A DNA stretch of 64,000 bases from Lachnospiraceae bacterium (GTDB taxonomy: Bacteria; Bacillota; Clostridia; Lachnospirales; Lachnospiraceae): the NCBI GenBank assembly GCA_015057405.1, contig SVEK01000008.1, positions 22,406 to 86,405 of the forward strand, written 5' to 3'. A program made the translations under genes and the position numbers. Positions 1-8,930 of the stretch are shown piece after piece (the first letter of the stretch is position 1; every line of letters begins with the position of its first letter). The notes beneath the pieces were generated by a model. That model had not been told where the DNA came from and searched no databases. It saw nothing but the letters and a program-made list of their open reading frames with translations.

Positions 1-112
1 ACCTCAACTTCAATGTCATTCCATTGATTATACCATAGATATGCACCATAACTTTTTCTATATTCTTTTTCTTTCTCAAATTCCAGCTTTACACTAAACA
101 AATAGCATTCGC

Positions 113-2737
113 CTACTTTTGAGCTATAGCTGCCTGTGCTGCCGCAAGTCTTGCAATTGGTACTCTGAACGGTGAACATGACACGTAGTCAAGACCAATT
201 TTGTTACAGAATTCCACACTTGATGGGTCTCCGCCGTGCTCGCCGCAGATACCGATGTGAAGCTTGTCGTTGGCAGGTCTTCCAAGCTCGATTGTCATTT
301 CCATAAGTTTGCCGACACCATTCTGGTCGAGCTTAGCAAATGGATCATTTTCGAAAATCTTTGCTTTGTAGTAATCATCAAGGAACTTACCTGCGTCATC
401 ACGTGAAAATCCGAATGTCATCTGTGTAAGGTCATTTGTACCGAAACAGAAGAAATCAGCTTCTTTTGCTATTACATCTGCTGTAAGGCATGCACGAGGA
501 ATCTCAATCATTGTTCCAACTTCGTATGTCATGTTGCTTCCTGCCGCTGCTATTTCTGCATCAGCAACTTCTACTACTATCTTCTTAATACATGTAAACT
601 CATTTATTTCACCAATCAACGGAATCATAATTTCAGGAACGATGTTCCAGTCCGGATGAGCCTTATTTACATTGATTGCCGCACGGATAACGGCTCTTGT
701 CTGCATCTTCGCAATCTCAGGATAAGTAACCGCAAGACGGCATCCACGATGACCCATCATTGGATTGAATTCGTGAAGTGAATTAATTATAGTTTTAATC
801 TCTTCTACTGACTTATTCTTTGCTTTAGCAAGTTTTGCAATATCAGCTTCTTCGGTAGGAACAAACTCATGCAAAGGCGGATCAAGGAATCTGATTGTAA
901 CCGGGCATCCCTCAAGAGCTTCATATAACTGCTCAAAATCACCCTGCTGCATTGGAAGAATCTTTTCAAGTGCAGCTTCTCTCTCCTCAACTGTATCTGA
1001 ACAAATCATCTCACGGAATGCATCAATTCTGTTGCCCTCGAAGAACATATGCTCCGTACGGCAAAGACCTATACCTTCTGCTCCAAGTTCGCGTGCTTTC
1101 TTTGCATCTGCCGGTGTGTCGGCATTAGTACGAACCTTAAGTGTTCTGAAGCTGTCAGCCCACTCCATGATTGTTTCAAATTCACCTGCTATAGTAGCAT
1201 CAACGGTAGGAATTACACCTTCATATATCTTACCTGTTGAACCGTCAATTGAAATCTCATCACCTTCATTAAATACTTTTCCGGCAAGAGTAAATTTCTT
1301 ATTAGCTTCGTCCATCGCGATTTCACCACAACCTGATACACAACAGATACCCATTCCACGTGCAACAACGGCTGCATGTGATGTTCTTCCGCCACGAACT
1401 GTAAGGATACCCTGAGAAGCTTTCATGCCCTCAATATCTTCAGGTGATGTCTCAAGACGGACAAGAATTACTTTTTCTCCTCTTTCTTTCCATGCAACTG
1501 CATCTTCTGCCGTAAATACAACTTTACCGCATGCAGATCCCGGAGAAGCTCCGATTGCTGAACCGATTGCTTCTGCTTTTTCAAGTGCTTTTGCATCAAA
1601 CTGAGGATGAAGAAGTGCATCTAAGTTACGAGGCTCAATCATAGCTACAGCCTTTTCCTTAGTAATCATTCCTTCTTCTACAAGGTCACAGGCAATCTTA
1701 AGAGCTGCCTGAGGCGTTCTCTTTCCGTTACGTGTCTGGAGCATGTACAACTTCTTATCTTCAATAGTAAACTCCATATCCTGCATATCTCTGTAATGGT
1801 CTTCAAGTATGTCACAGATTTCTGTAAACTGCTTATAAACTTCAGGCATTACATTAGCCATCTCTTCAATTTTCTGTGGGGTACGAACACCGGCAACAAC
1901 GTCCTCACCCTGTGCATTTATAAGAAATTCTCCGTCAAGCTTCTTCTCACCTGTTGAAGGATTACGTGTAAATGCAACACCTGTTCCTGATGTGTCACCC
2001 ATGTTACCAAATGCCATCATCTGTACGTTAACAGCTGTTCCCCATGAATAAGGGATGTCATTGTCACGTCTGTATACATTAGCTCTGTCGTTATCCCATG
2101 AACGGAATACCGCTTTAACTGCTGCCATAAGCTGTTCCTTTGGTTCAGCCGGGAAGTCAGCACCAATCTTTGCTTTGTACTCAGCCTTAAACTGATTAGC
2201 AAGTGCTTTAAGGTCATCAGCAGTAAGATCTGTATCCTGTGTGATTCCCTTTTCTTCCTTCATTTTATCGATAAGTTCTTCGAAATATTTCTTACCTACT
2301 TCCATTACTACATCAGAGAACATCTGAATGAATCTTCTGTAGCAATCCCAAGCCCAACGTGGATTTCCTGATTTTGCAGCTAGAACTTCCACAACATCTT
2401 CATTAAGACCAAGATTAAGGATTGTGTCCATCATTCCAGGCATTGATGCTCTGGCACCTGAACGAACCGAAACAAGAAGAGGATTCTCTTTATCTCCAAA
2501 TTTCTTTCCTGTTATCTCTTCCATCTTAACGATGTACTCCATAATCTGTGCCTGGATTTCATCATTAATCTTCTCGCCATCTTCATAATACTGTGTACAT
2601 GCTTCTGTTGTAATCGTAAATCCCTGCGGCACCGGAAGCCCAAGCTTTGTCATTTCCGCAAGGTTTGCACCTTTACCACCCAGAAGATTACGCATGCTCG
2701 CATCTCCCTCTGTGAATAAATATACCCACTTATTCAT
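113..2737 (-). CDS. ppdK: Pyruvate, phosphate dikinase
   Basis: Cytoplasmic enzyme interconverting pyruvate + ATP + Pi and phosphoenolpyruvate + AMP + PPi; in anaerobes it often works in the glycolytic direction with PPi. The 874 residues are full length for the family. The N-terminal ATP-grasp domain begins with GKGANLAEM. The central swivelling domain carries the phosphohistidine motif GGRTSHAAVVARGMG (around residue 450). The C-terminal PEP-binding barrel ends with GICGEHGGDP, which contains the catalytic cysteine. The ATG follows a good AGGAGG site. It is monocistronic as far as visible, with its own promoter at 2796-2824. Identification is secure. Confidence 0.98.
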   Translation of the reverse strand: MNKWVYLFTEGDASMRNLLGGKGANLAEMTKLGLPVPQGFTITTEACTQYYEDGEKINDEIQAQIMEYIVKMEEITGKKFGDKENPLLVSVRSGARASMPGMMDTILNLGLNEDVVEVLAAKSGNPRWAWDCYRRFIQMFSDVVMEVGKKYFEELIDKMKEEKGITQDTDLTADDLKALANQFKAEYKAKIGADFPAEPKEQLMAAVKAVFRSWDNDRANVYRRDNDIPYSWGTAVNVQMMAFGNMGDTSGTGVAFTRNPSTGEKKLDGEFLINAQGEDVVAGVRTPQKIEEMANVMPEVYKQFTEICDILEDHYRDMQDMEFTIEDKKLYMLQTRNGKRTPQAALKIACDLVEEGMITKEKAVAMIEPRNLDALLHPQFDAKALEKAEAIGSAIGASPGSACGKVVFTAEDAVAWKERGEKVILVRLETSPEDIEGMKASQGILTVRGGRTSHAAVVARGMGICCVSGCGEIAMDEANKKFTLAGKVFNEGDEISIDGSTGKIYEGVIPTVDATIAGEFETIMEWADSFRTLKVRTNADTPADAKKARELGAEGIGLCRTEHMFFEGNRIDAFREMICSDTVEEREAALEKILPMQQGDFEQLYEALEGCPVTIRFLDPPLHEFVPTEEADIAKLAKAKNKSVEEIKTIINSLHEFNPMMGHRGCRLAVTYPEIAKMQTRAVIRAAINVNKAHPDWNIVPEIMIPLIGEINEFTCIKKIVVEVADAEIAAAGSNMTYEVGTMIEIPRACLTADVIAKEADFFCFGTNDLTQMTFGFSRDDAGKFLDDYYKAKIFENDPFAKLDQNGVGKLMEMTIELGRPANDKLHIGICGEHGGDPSSVEFCNKIGLDYVSCSPFRVPIARLAAAQAAIAQK

Positions 2738-2795
2738 CCTTTACCTCCTAATTTTTTTTTGATGTAATTACCAATTTTTTCATTTAACTGACCGT

Positions 2796-2824
2796 ATTAT
2801 ATCACATATTTTCTGTTTGTACAA
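2796..2824 (-). promoter_or_regulatory. Sigma-A-type promoter of ppdK
   Basis: Read on the minus strand, TTGTAC (2819-2824) and a perfect TATAAT (2796-2801) are separated by 17 bp, about 60 bp upstream of the ppdK start codon. Found by eye; no transcription data. Confidence 0.6.
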
Positions 2825-2882
2825 TGATTCTGTTTCTTGTCCCATTAACGAACTCTTTGGTGCCGCAATCACTCCGGCTGTT

Positions 2883-3779
2883 TTAACTTTTCCCTCTTAC
2901 AAAAGGAATAGCACCTTTGTGATTAACTATGACAGCTTTCGTATACTCACCACCAAATTCACCATCAACAGTCCATTTTAATGGGGTCTCACATTCAATC
3001 TCAATACGCTTAATATGTCTGTAATAAAATAATTCACAATTAACATTTCCGGATAACAACGCATTAATAATAAGTTGGAATTCCATAATATTTTTTGGTG
3101 CTTTTATAAAAAATGCCTCCAAATATCCGTCGTCAAGTGCAACATCGTCATCAAAAAGAGATAAAAATCCGGCTACGGAAAATGAATTGGTAATCATTCC
3201 GTATATCAATTTATCACTTATAACTTCATCCTCTATTGTCACCGTTACGTCATATTTTCTGATAGAACCTAACTTTTTTACGCCTTCCAGAAAATAAGCC
3301 AGCTTACCGAGTATATTTTTACTTACCTGTGGTGTCTCATAAGACACATCCGTAAATGCACCAAAAGCTGCGATATAATCAAAATAATCTCCGTTAAGTT
3401 CTCCGACGTCACACATACAACTCTCCCCATCAATGGCAACATGAGCTGCATCAAGCATATTTTGTGGCAATTTAAATGAGTGGGCAAAATCATTAACAGT
3501 TCCTGCCGGAATATATCCGCATAAAGGCCGATTATCAAGATGCATCATTCCGTCGGTAACATCGTTGAGAGTTCCGTCTCCTCCGCAACAAACAACCCTG
3601 TCATAACAATCACCATTTTCTTTAACGATCTTTGCCGCATCCCCCTCTTTTTGAGTTGCGTATACAGTAACCACATAATTATTCTGACAAAACATTTCAA
3701 TTATATCTGATAAATGTTTTTTTATTATTCCCTTTCCTGCATTGGGATTATACACAAACAACAACTTTCCTTCTTCCAT
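2883..3779 (-). CDS. Diacylglycerol/lipid kinase family protein (DagK/YegS-like)
   Basis: Likely cytoplasmic, membrane-associated kinase that phosphorylates diacylglycerol or a related lipid with ATP. The 298 residues match the usual length. The nucleotide-binding signature GGDGTLNDVTDGM lies around residue 65, preceded by the N-terminal NPNAGKG motif. There is no signal peptide. It begins 22 bp after queA on the same strand, so the two are probably cotranscribed. The family includes DgkB (lipid recycling in Gram-positives) and YegS-like kinases; the exact substrate cannot be read from sequence. Confidence 0.9.
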   Translation of the reverse strand: MEEGKLLFVYNPNAGKGIIKKHLSDIIEMFCQNNYVVTVYATQKEGDAAKIVKENGDCYDRVVCCGGDGTLNDVTDGMMHLDNRPLCGYIPAGTVNDFAHSFKLPQNMLDAAHVAIDGESCMCDVGELNGDYFDYIAAFGAFTDVSYETPQVSKNILGKLAYFLEGVKKLGSIRKYDVTVTIEDEVISDKLIYGMITNSFSVAGFLSLFDDDVALDDGYLEAFFIKAPKNIMEFQLIINALLSGNVNCELFYYRHIKRIEIECETPLKWTVDGEFGGEYTKAVIVNHKGAIPFVRGKS

Positions 3780-3801
3780 TCACCAATTGCCTCCTATGTC
3801 A

Positions 3802-4824
3802 CTACACGATTATCATTGCATCCCCAAATGAAAAGAACCTATATTTTTCATTAACGGCTTCTTCATAAGCCTTCATTATATTATCCTTACCTGCAAGAGC
3901 TGATACCAACATTAATAAAGTCGACTCCGGCAAATGAAAATTCGTAATAAGACCGTCCATTATCTTAAACTCATAGCCCGGATAAATAAATATATCCGTA
4001 TTGCCTTCACATTCACATACAATACCGTCTTTAGCTGCTGATTCTACAGTTCGGCAACTTGTCGTACCAACACATATAACCCTGTTTCCTTTTTTCTTTG
4101 TTTCATTAATCAAATCTGCCGCTTCTTTAGAAACTTTGTAATACTCTGAATGCATATGATGTTCATCAACATTATCAACCTTTACCGGTCTGAATGTTCC
4201 AAGTCCTACGTGCAACGTTACACTTGCAATATTGATGCCTTTAGTCTTTATCTCTTCAAGAAGTTCATTGGTAAAATGCAAACCGGCCGTAGGTGCTGCT
4301 GCCGAACCTTCATACTTTGCATACACAGTCTGATACCTTGACTTGTCTTTTAATTCGTGAGTTATGTACGGCGGAAGAGGCATCTTCCCCAAAGCATCCA
4401 ATACTTCTTCAAATATTCCTTCATATTCAAATCTGATATGTCTGTTACCGTCAGCAAGAACTTCAGTTATCTCACCGGTAAGTCTTCCTCCGCCAAAACT
4501 TACCCTTGCTCCTGTTCTAAGCTTCTTTCCCGGTCTTACTATAGCCTCCCAGACGTCCGCAGAAATACGCTTTAAAAGCAATACTTCAACAGCACCGCCC
4601 GTACCTTCCTTTTCACCTAACAATCGTGCAGGAATCACTTTTGTATTATTGATTACGAGACAATCTCCCGGTTTCAGGTAATCCGTAATATTCCCAAACA
4701 CTGAATGGGTTATACTTCCGGACTCCTTATTAACATGCATAAGTCTTGAATCCGTTCTTTTTTGTAGCGGGTCCTGCGCAATAAGATTTTCCGGAAGTTC
4801 ATAAAAAAAGTCACTTGTTTTCAT
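3802..4824 (-). CDS. queA: S-adenosylmethionine:tRNA ribosyltransferase-isomerase
   Basis: Transfers and isomerises the ribosyl part of SAM onto preQ1-modified tRNA, forming epoxyqueuosine in tRNAs for Asn, Asp, His and Tyr. At 340 residues it is full length, with family motifs [10 protein letters not shown] near the N-terminus and APTAGLHFT in the middle. No other queuosine gene (tgt, queG) is in the window. It is first in a two-gene unit with the lipid kinase gene and is divergent from ppx. Confidence 0.97.
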   Translation of the reverse strand: MKTSDFFYELPENLIAQDPLQKRTDSRLMHVNKESGSITHSVFGNITDYLKPGDCLVINNTKVIPARLLGEKEGTGGAVEVLLLKRISADVWEAIVRPGKKLRTGARVSFGGGRLTGEITEVLADGNRHIRFEYEGIFEEVLDALGKMPLPPYITHELKDKSRYQTVYAKYEGSAAAPTAGLHFTNELLEEIKTKGINIASVTLHVGLGTFRPVKVDNVDEHHMHSEYYKVSKEAADLINETKKKGNRVICVGTTSCRTVESAAKDGIVCECEGNTDIFIYPGYEFKIMDGLITNFHLPESTLLMLVSALAGKDNIMKAYEEAVNEKYRFFSFGDAMIIV

Positions 4825-4848
4825 AGGTTTCTTTCTCCTTTATCAGTA

Positions 4849-4877
4849 AGTATATTAATTTTATCGTGTTAAGGCAA
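4849..4877 (-). promoter_or_regulatory. Promoter of queA operon
   Basis: On the minus strand TTGCCT (4872-4877) is followed after 17 bp by TATACT (4849-4854), about 25 bp from the queA start. An AAGGAG ribosome site lies just before the ATG. Confidence 0.5.
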
Positions 4878-4883
4878 CCCCCA

Positions 4884-4912
4884 TTTTCAAGAGCATCAGA
4901 ATATGGTAGAAT
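4884..4912 (+). promoter_or_regulatory. Candidate promoter of ppx-ppk1
   Basis: TTTTCA (4884-4889) and TAGAAT (4907-4912) are spaced 17 bp apart, 27 bp before the ppx ATG, implying a leader of about 20 nt. It overlaps the divergent queA promoter region, so the two units may influence each other. Confidence 0.4.
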
Positions 4913-4939
4913 GTATATAATAATGTGGAGGTGATTTAC

Positions 4940-6505
4940 ATGGCAGTAACTACATTTGCGGCAATAGATGTTGGTTCTAACGAAGTATCACTAAAAATCT
5001 TCGAATTAGGCAAAAAAAATCAAATGAAAGAATTAACCCATGTGCGGCATATTATGGAACTTGGAAGCGACACGTACGTCAGCGGATATATTTCAAATCA
5101 CTTAATTGACGAGTTATGCGATGTACTTGACGGTTTCCGTAAAATAATGAAGGAATTCCAGGTTACGGAATACAGAGCCTACTCTACAAGTTCAATCAGA
5201 GAGGCCGCCAACAGACAATCACTACTTGACAGAGTACGTATACGAACCGGTATAGACGTTAATATACTTACCAATTCAGAACAGCGTTATCTTCTTTATC
5301 AGGCTGTTGCTCTTAGAGAACCTGCATTCAACAGTATTATCAAGCACGGAGCAATGCTTGTGGAAGTTGGTTCAGGCAGTTCTCAGGCAACCTGCTTTTC
5401 CGGCGGCAAACTGGTCGTATCGCATAATCTTCGCCTGGGTTCCATAAGACTCAGCGAATTTTTAAGCACCCTTGAACGTGAAGCTGACAGTTATGCAGAC
5501 CTTCTTTCAGAATATATAGACGGTGATATATACACCTCGTACAAAACTTATTTTCACAAATACCGCATACGCTCAATACTGGCAATTGGCGAAGAGTTAC
5601 GAGACCTTGAACAATACATTAAAATTAATCTGCAACAAAATGATTCGAGTGCCGTCAAAATTACTTCCGAAGAACTTACTACAATATATAATTCAATACT
5701 GACCCACTCCAACAGCGAGATTGCAACAATGCTTGGAACAACTGACGAGCAGGCCAGATTATTACTTCCTACAGCTATGATTTACGAAAAATTAATGAGT
5801 ATTAACAAAGCAGATACCATATACTTCAATTCAACCGACCTTTGTGACGGAATAGTCGTACAATATGCTCTTGATAACAACCGGCTGTCAAAGGTAAGAG
5901 ACTTTGATAAAGATGTTTTGTCTGCTGCAAAAAAACTGGCAATCAGATATAGTTCTAATACGATTCATACTACTTATGTAGAAAAGCTCGCCGGCAAAAT
6001 ATTTGAAGGCTTAAGCCACATCAGCGGTCTTAACAAACACGACAAACTGCTTCTTTTGGTGGCTGTCAGACTACATGATTGCGGTGCCTATATTAATTTC
6101 GAGGAAGTTGCAGCCAACTCTTACAATATAATAAGGTCATCTGAAATACTCGGATTAACTGATAAAGATAACCTTATGATTGCCAATATTGTTATGAACC
6201 CTGTAAAATCATTTCCTTCGTACAGTGAACTTAAAAATGATTTTACCGAAAAAGAATATATCAAAATAGCAAAACTAACCGGTATATTCAGACTTGCCAA
6301 CGACCTTGACACAAGTAAAAAACAAAAACTCTCCCACCTTAAGGTTACTCTGAAAAATAATACACTTCAGATTACCGGAGAATCATTTATGGATTTGGCT
6401 CTTGAAACAGCCTACTTTAACGAATCGGCACGTTTTTTTGAACGAATATTCGGAATCGTACCAAAACTTAAACAAAGGAGGATTAACAATGTCTCAGACT
6501 TATAA
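4940..6505 (+). CDS. ppx: Exopolyphosphatase / Ppx-GppA family phosphatase
   Basis: Probably hydrolyses inorganic polyphosphate from its ends, or pppGpp to ppGpp. The N-terminal half is an actin-like Ppx/GppA ATPase fold beginning AAIDVGSNEVSLKIFELG. The C-terminal half carries an HD-type segment (VRLHDCGAYINFEE, around residue 380), as in long Ppx proteins. I place the start at the ATG at 4940 because GGAGG at 4927-4931 is correctly spaced for it; the upstream in-frame GTG at 4925 lies against that site. The gene overlaps ppk1 by 17 bp, indicating translational coupling. The choice between polyphosphatase and pppGppase is unresolved, but the partner gene favours polyphosphate. Confidence 0.85.
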   Translation: MAVTTFAAIDVGSNEVSLKIFELGKKNQMKELTHVRHIMELGSDTYVSGYISNHLIDELCDVLDGFRKIMKEFQVTEYRAYSTSSIREAANRQSLLDRVRIRTGIDVNILTNSEQRYLLYQAVALREPAFNSIIKHGAMLVEVGSGSSQATCFSGGKLVVSHNLRLGSIRLSEFLSTLEREADSYADLLSEYIDGDIYTSYKTYFHKYRIRSILAIGEELRDLEQYIKINLQQNDSSAVKITSEELTTIYNSILTHSNSEIATMLGTTDEQARLLLPTAMIYEKLMSINKADTIYFNSTDLCDGIVVQYALDNNRLSKVRDFDKDVLSAAKKLAIRYSSNTIHTTYVEKLAGKIFEGLSHISGLNKHDKLLLLVAVRLHDCGAYINFEEVAANSYNIIRSSEILGLTDKDNLMIANIVMNPVKSFPSYSELKNDFTEKEYIKIAKLTGIFRLANDLDTSKKQKLSHLKVTLKNNTLQITGESFMDLALETAYFNESARFFERIFGIVPKLKQRRINNVSDL

Positions 6506-8615
6506 TAACCCTGAATACTTTGATAACAGAGAACTTAGCTGGCTCGAATTTAACCGCCGGGTTCTTAATGAAGCATGTGACGAATCACTGCCTCTGCTGG
6601 AAAGACTAAAATTTTTAAGCATAACATCATCTAATCTGGATGAGTTCGTTATGATTAGAGTTGCTTCTTTGAAAGATATGGTAGATGCAGGTTACACAAA
6701 ACCTGATATTGCAGGTCTTACTGCCGAAAAGCAGTTGGAACTTATCAGTGCGGGATCGCATGAATTGATATCTAACCAATACAAGTTATTTAATAATACA
6801 TTTTTACCACTGTTGGCTGACAACAAAATTAATCTTATATGCCATCACGAGGAACTGACTGCCGAACAATCAGATTATGCAGATAAATACTTTATGAGGG
6901 AAGTATACCCTGTTCTTACACCAATGGCTGTTGATTCGTCAAGACCGTTCCCTCTGATACGTAACAAATCGCTCAATATTGGCGCCCTTTTGAAACGCAA
7001 CAAATCAAAAGAAGAATATGAATTTGCCACGGTACAGGTTCCTTCCGTACTTCCGAGACTTATTCATATTCCTTCGGATAATAAAGAAGACACTACATTT
7101 ATTCTGTTGGAACAGATTATAGAAAAAAATATCGATAAACTCTTTCTCAATTACGAAATAATTTGCGCCTACCCTTACAGAGTAATGCGTAATGCTGACC
7201 TTACAATTGACGAAGACGAAGCCGCTGATCTACTTGTTGAGATAGAAAAGCAGCTTAAAAAAAGGCAATGGGGTGCAGCCATCAAACTCGAAGTCGAAAA
7301 AGGAATCGATAAACAACTGCTAAAATATCTTAAAAAAGACCTCGAAATCAAGAATGATGACATATATAAAATAAACGGGCCTCTTGATTTAACATTTCTT
7401 ATGAAATTATACGGAATTGAGGGACATAACAATCTAAGAAACAAACCTTATACTCCTCAGCCGGTTTATGAATTAGATGCCGAAACTGATATATTTTCAA
7501 AGATACGTGAAAAAGATATTCTTCTTCATCATCCGTACCAAACATTTGACCCGGTTGTTGATTTTGTTCGAAAGGCCTCCAAAGACCCTAATGTACTTGC
7601 CATCAAACAAACCCTCTACAGGGTAAGCAGCAATTCACCGATTATATCATCTTTAGCTGCCGCAGCTGAAAATGGTAAGCAGGTTTCAGTACTTGTGGAA
7701 CTTAAAGCCCGTTTTGATGAAGAAAACAACATCATTTGGGCAAAGAAACTTGAACAGGCAGGCTGTCATGTAATATACGGACTTGTAGGTCTTAAAACCC
7801 ATAGCAAAATCACTCTTGTTGTACGACGTGAAGATGACGGAATAAGACGCTATGTTCACCTTGGCACCGGAAATTACAATGATTCTACAGCAAAACTGTA
7901 CACTGATATGGGACTTTTCACATGTTCAAGACCGATAGGCGAAGATGCAACAGCAGTATTCAATATGTTGTCAGGCTACTCAGAACCTCTTGCATGGAAC
8001 AAATTAACATTAGCACCGTTGTGGCTTAGAAATAAATTTATGGATTGTATAAAAAGAGAAACCAATAATGCTCTCGACGGAAAAGATGCTCATATTATAG
8101 CTAAAATGAATTCCCTTTGTGATGCCGGTATCATTTCCGCGCTGTATGAAGCATCTGCTGCCGGCGTTAAAATCGACCTCATTATCCGCGGAATATGTTG
8201 TCTGAAAGTAGGAATACCGGGAATTAGCGACAATATCACCGTACACTCCATTGTAGGAAACTTCCTTGAACACTCAAGAATATTTTATTTCTATAATGAC
8301 GGATACGAAGATATATATATGGGAAGTGCTGACTGGATGCCACGTAATCTTGACAAACGTGTAGAGATACTGTTCCCTATTGAAGATCAAAGTCTCAAAG
8401 ACCGCATTAAGCACATTCTCGACATTCAGTTAGCAGATAACATAAAAACGCGAATCAAACAACCTGACAGTTCGTACATTTTGCTAACACCCGGTGAAGA
8501 TGAACCTCTCAACTCACAAGATTATTTCTGTAAGGAAGCTTTGGAAGCAACAAAACGCCATCGTCAATCCAGAAATACATCCCGTACATTTGAGCCAATG
8601 AAAAAACCGGATTAA
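6489..8615 (+). CDS. ppk1: Polyphosphate kinase 1
   Basis: Makes long-chain polyphosphate reversibly from ATP. The 708 residues match the family. It opens with the typical N-terminal FDNRELSWLEFNRRVL motif. The catalytic phospholipase-D-like halves carry the autophosphorylated histidine region (LKTHSKITLVVRRE) and a later histidine motif (HSRIFYFYNDG). The ATG at 6489 is chosen because AAAGGAGG ends about 8 nt upstream; longer versions would run inside ppx without a ribosome site. Together with ppx this forms a compact synthesis/degradation pair for polyphosphate. Confidence 0.97.
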   Translation: MSQTYNNPEYFDNRELSWLEFNRRVLNEACDESLPLLERLKFLSITSSNLDEFVMIRVASLKDMVDAGYTKPDIAGLTAEKQLELISAGSHELISNQYKLFNNTFLPLLADNKINLICHHEELTAEQSDYADKYFMREVYPVLTPMAVDSSRPFPLIRNKSLNIGALLKRNKSKEEYEFATVQVPSVLPRLIHIPSDNKEDTTFILLEQIIEKNIDKLFLNYEIICAYPYRVMRNADLTIDEDEAADLLVEIEKQLKKRQWGAAIKLEVEKGIDKQLLKYLKKDLEIKNDDIYKINGPLDLTFLMKLYGIEGHNNLRNKPYTPQPVYELDAETDIFSKIREKDILLHHPYQTFDPVVDFVRKASKDPNVLAIKQTLYRVSSNSPIISSLAAAAENGKQVSVLVELKARFDEENNIIWAKKLEQAGCHVIYGLVGLKTHSKITLVVRREDDGIRRYVHLGTGNYNDSTAKLYTDMGLFTCSRPIGEDATAVFNMLSGYSEPLAWNKLTLAPLWLRNKFMDCIKRETNNALDGKDAHIIAKMNSLCDAGIISALYEASAAGVKIDLIIRGICCLKVGIPGISDNITVHSIVGNFLEHSRIFYFYNDGYEDIYMGSADWMPRNLDKRVEILFPIEDQSLKDRIKHILDIQLADNIKTRIKQPDSSYILLTPGEDEPLNSQDYFCKEALEATKRHRQSRNTSRTFEPMKKPD

Positions 8616-8640
8616 AACGATACAAATAATAAAAGACTCT

Positions 8641-8667
8641 TAAGTATTATACAAAAAAAACCGATAT
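8641..8667 (+). promoter_or_regulatory. Sigma-D (sigma-28)-like flagellar promoter upstream of yjfB
   Basis: TAAG at 8641-8644, a 15-bp spacer, then ACCGATAT at 8660-8667. The established sigma-D consensus is TAAA-N14-16-GCCGATAT, so this matches 3/4 and 7/8 positions with ideal spacing. It sits 32 bp before the start codon of a motility-family gene. Confidence 0.6.
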
Positions 8668-8699
8668 GATATGAAAGAGAAGACAAAGGAGGAATAGAT

Positions 8700-8891
8700 A
8701 TGGATATAGCAAGAATGGCCATGAATAATTCTCAAGCAGAACTTATGACAAAAATAAGCACAAAAGTTTTGGATTTATCTCTAAATACTGTAGAACAAAC
8801 CGGAGAACAGATGGTTCAGATGTTAACTGAAATGCCTTCTGCAGCCCCGGCAGGTGTTGTTAGTTCAGAACACGTTGATGTTCTTGTATAA
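8700..8891 (+). CDS. YjfB family putative motility protein
   Basis: A 63-residue protein without signal peptide or membrane segment. Its N-terminal half resembles the short YjfB family: MDIARMAMNNSQAELMTKIS followed by an amphipathic helix containing VLDLSLNTVEQTGEQM. The family is annotated as putative motility proteins; the molecular function is unknown. AAAGGAGG lies 8 nt before the ATG. The sigma-D-like promoter upstream supports a flagellar regulon assignment. It is a single-gene unit between ppk1 and the convergent subtilase gene. Confidence 0.8.
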   Translation: MDIARMAMNNSQAELMTKISTKVLDLSLNTVEQTGEQMVQMLTEMPSAAPAGVVSSEHVDVLV

Positions 8892-8893
8892 CT

Positions 8894-8914
8894 ATTATAC
8901 AACCATTGTATAAT
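8894..8914. terminator. Short palindrome between yjfB and subtilase gene
   Basis: ATTATACAA (8894-8902), 3-nt loop, TTGTATAAT (8906-8914). It is a perfect but AT-only stem lying between convergent genes, so it may act weakly in both directions. Confidence 0.3.
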
Positions 8915-8930
8915 TACTATGTTATTAACA

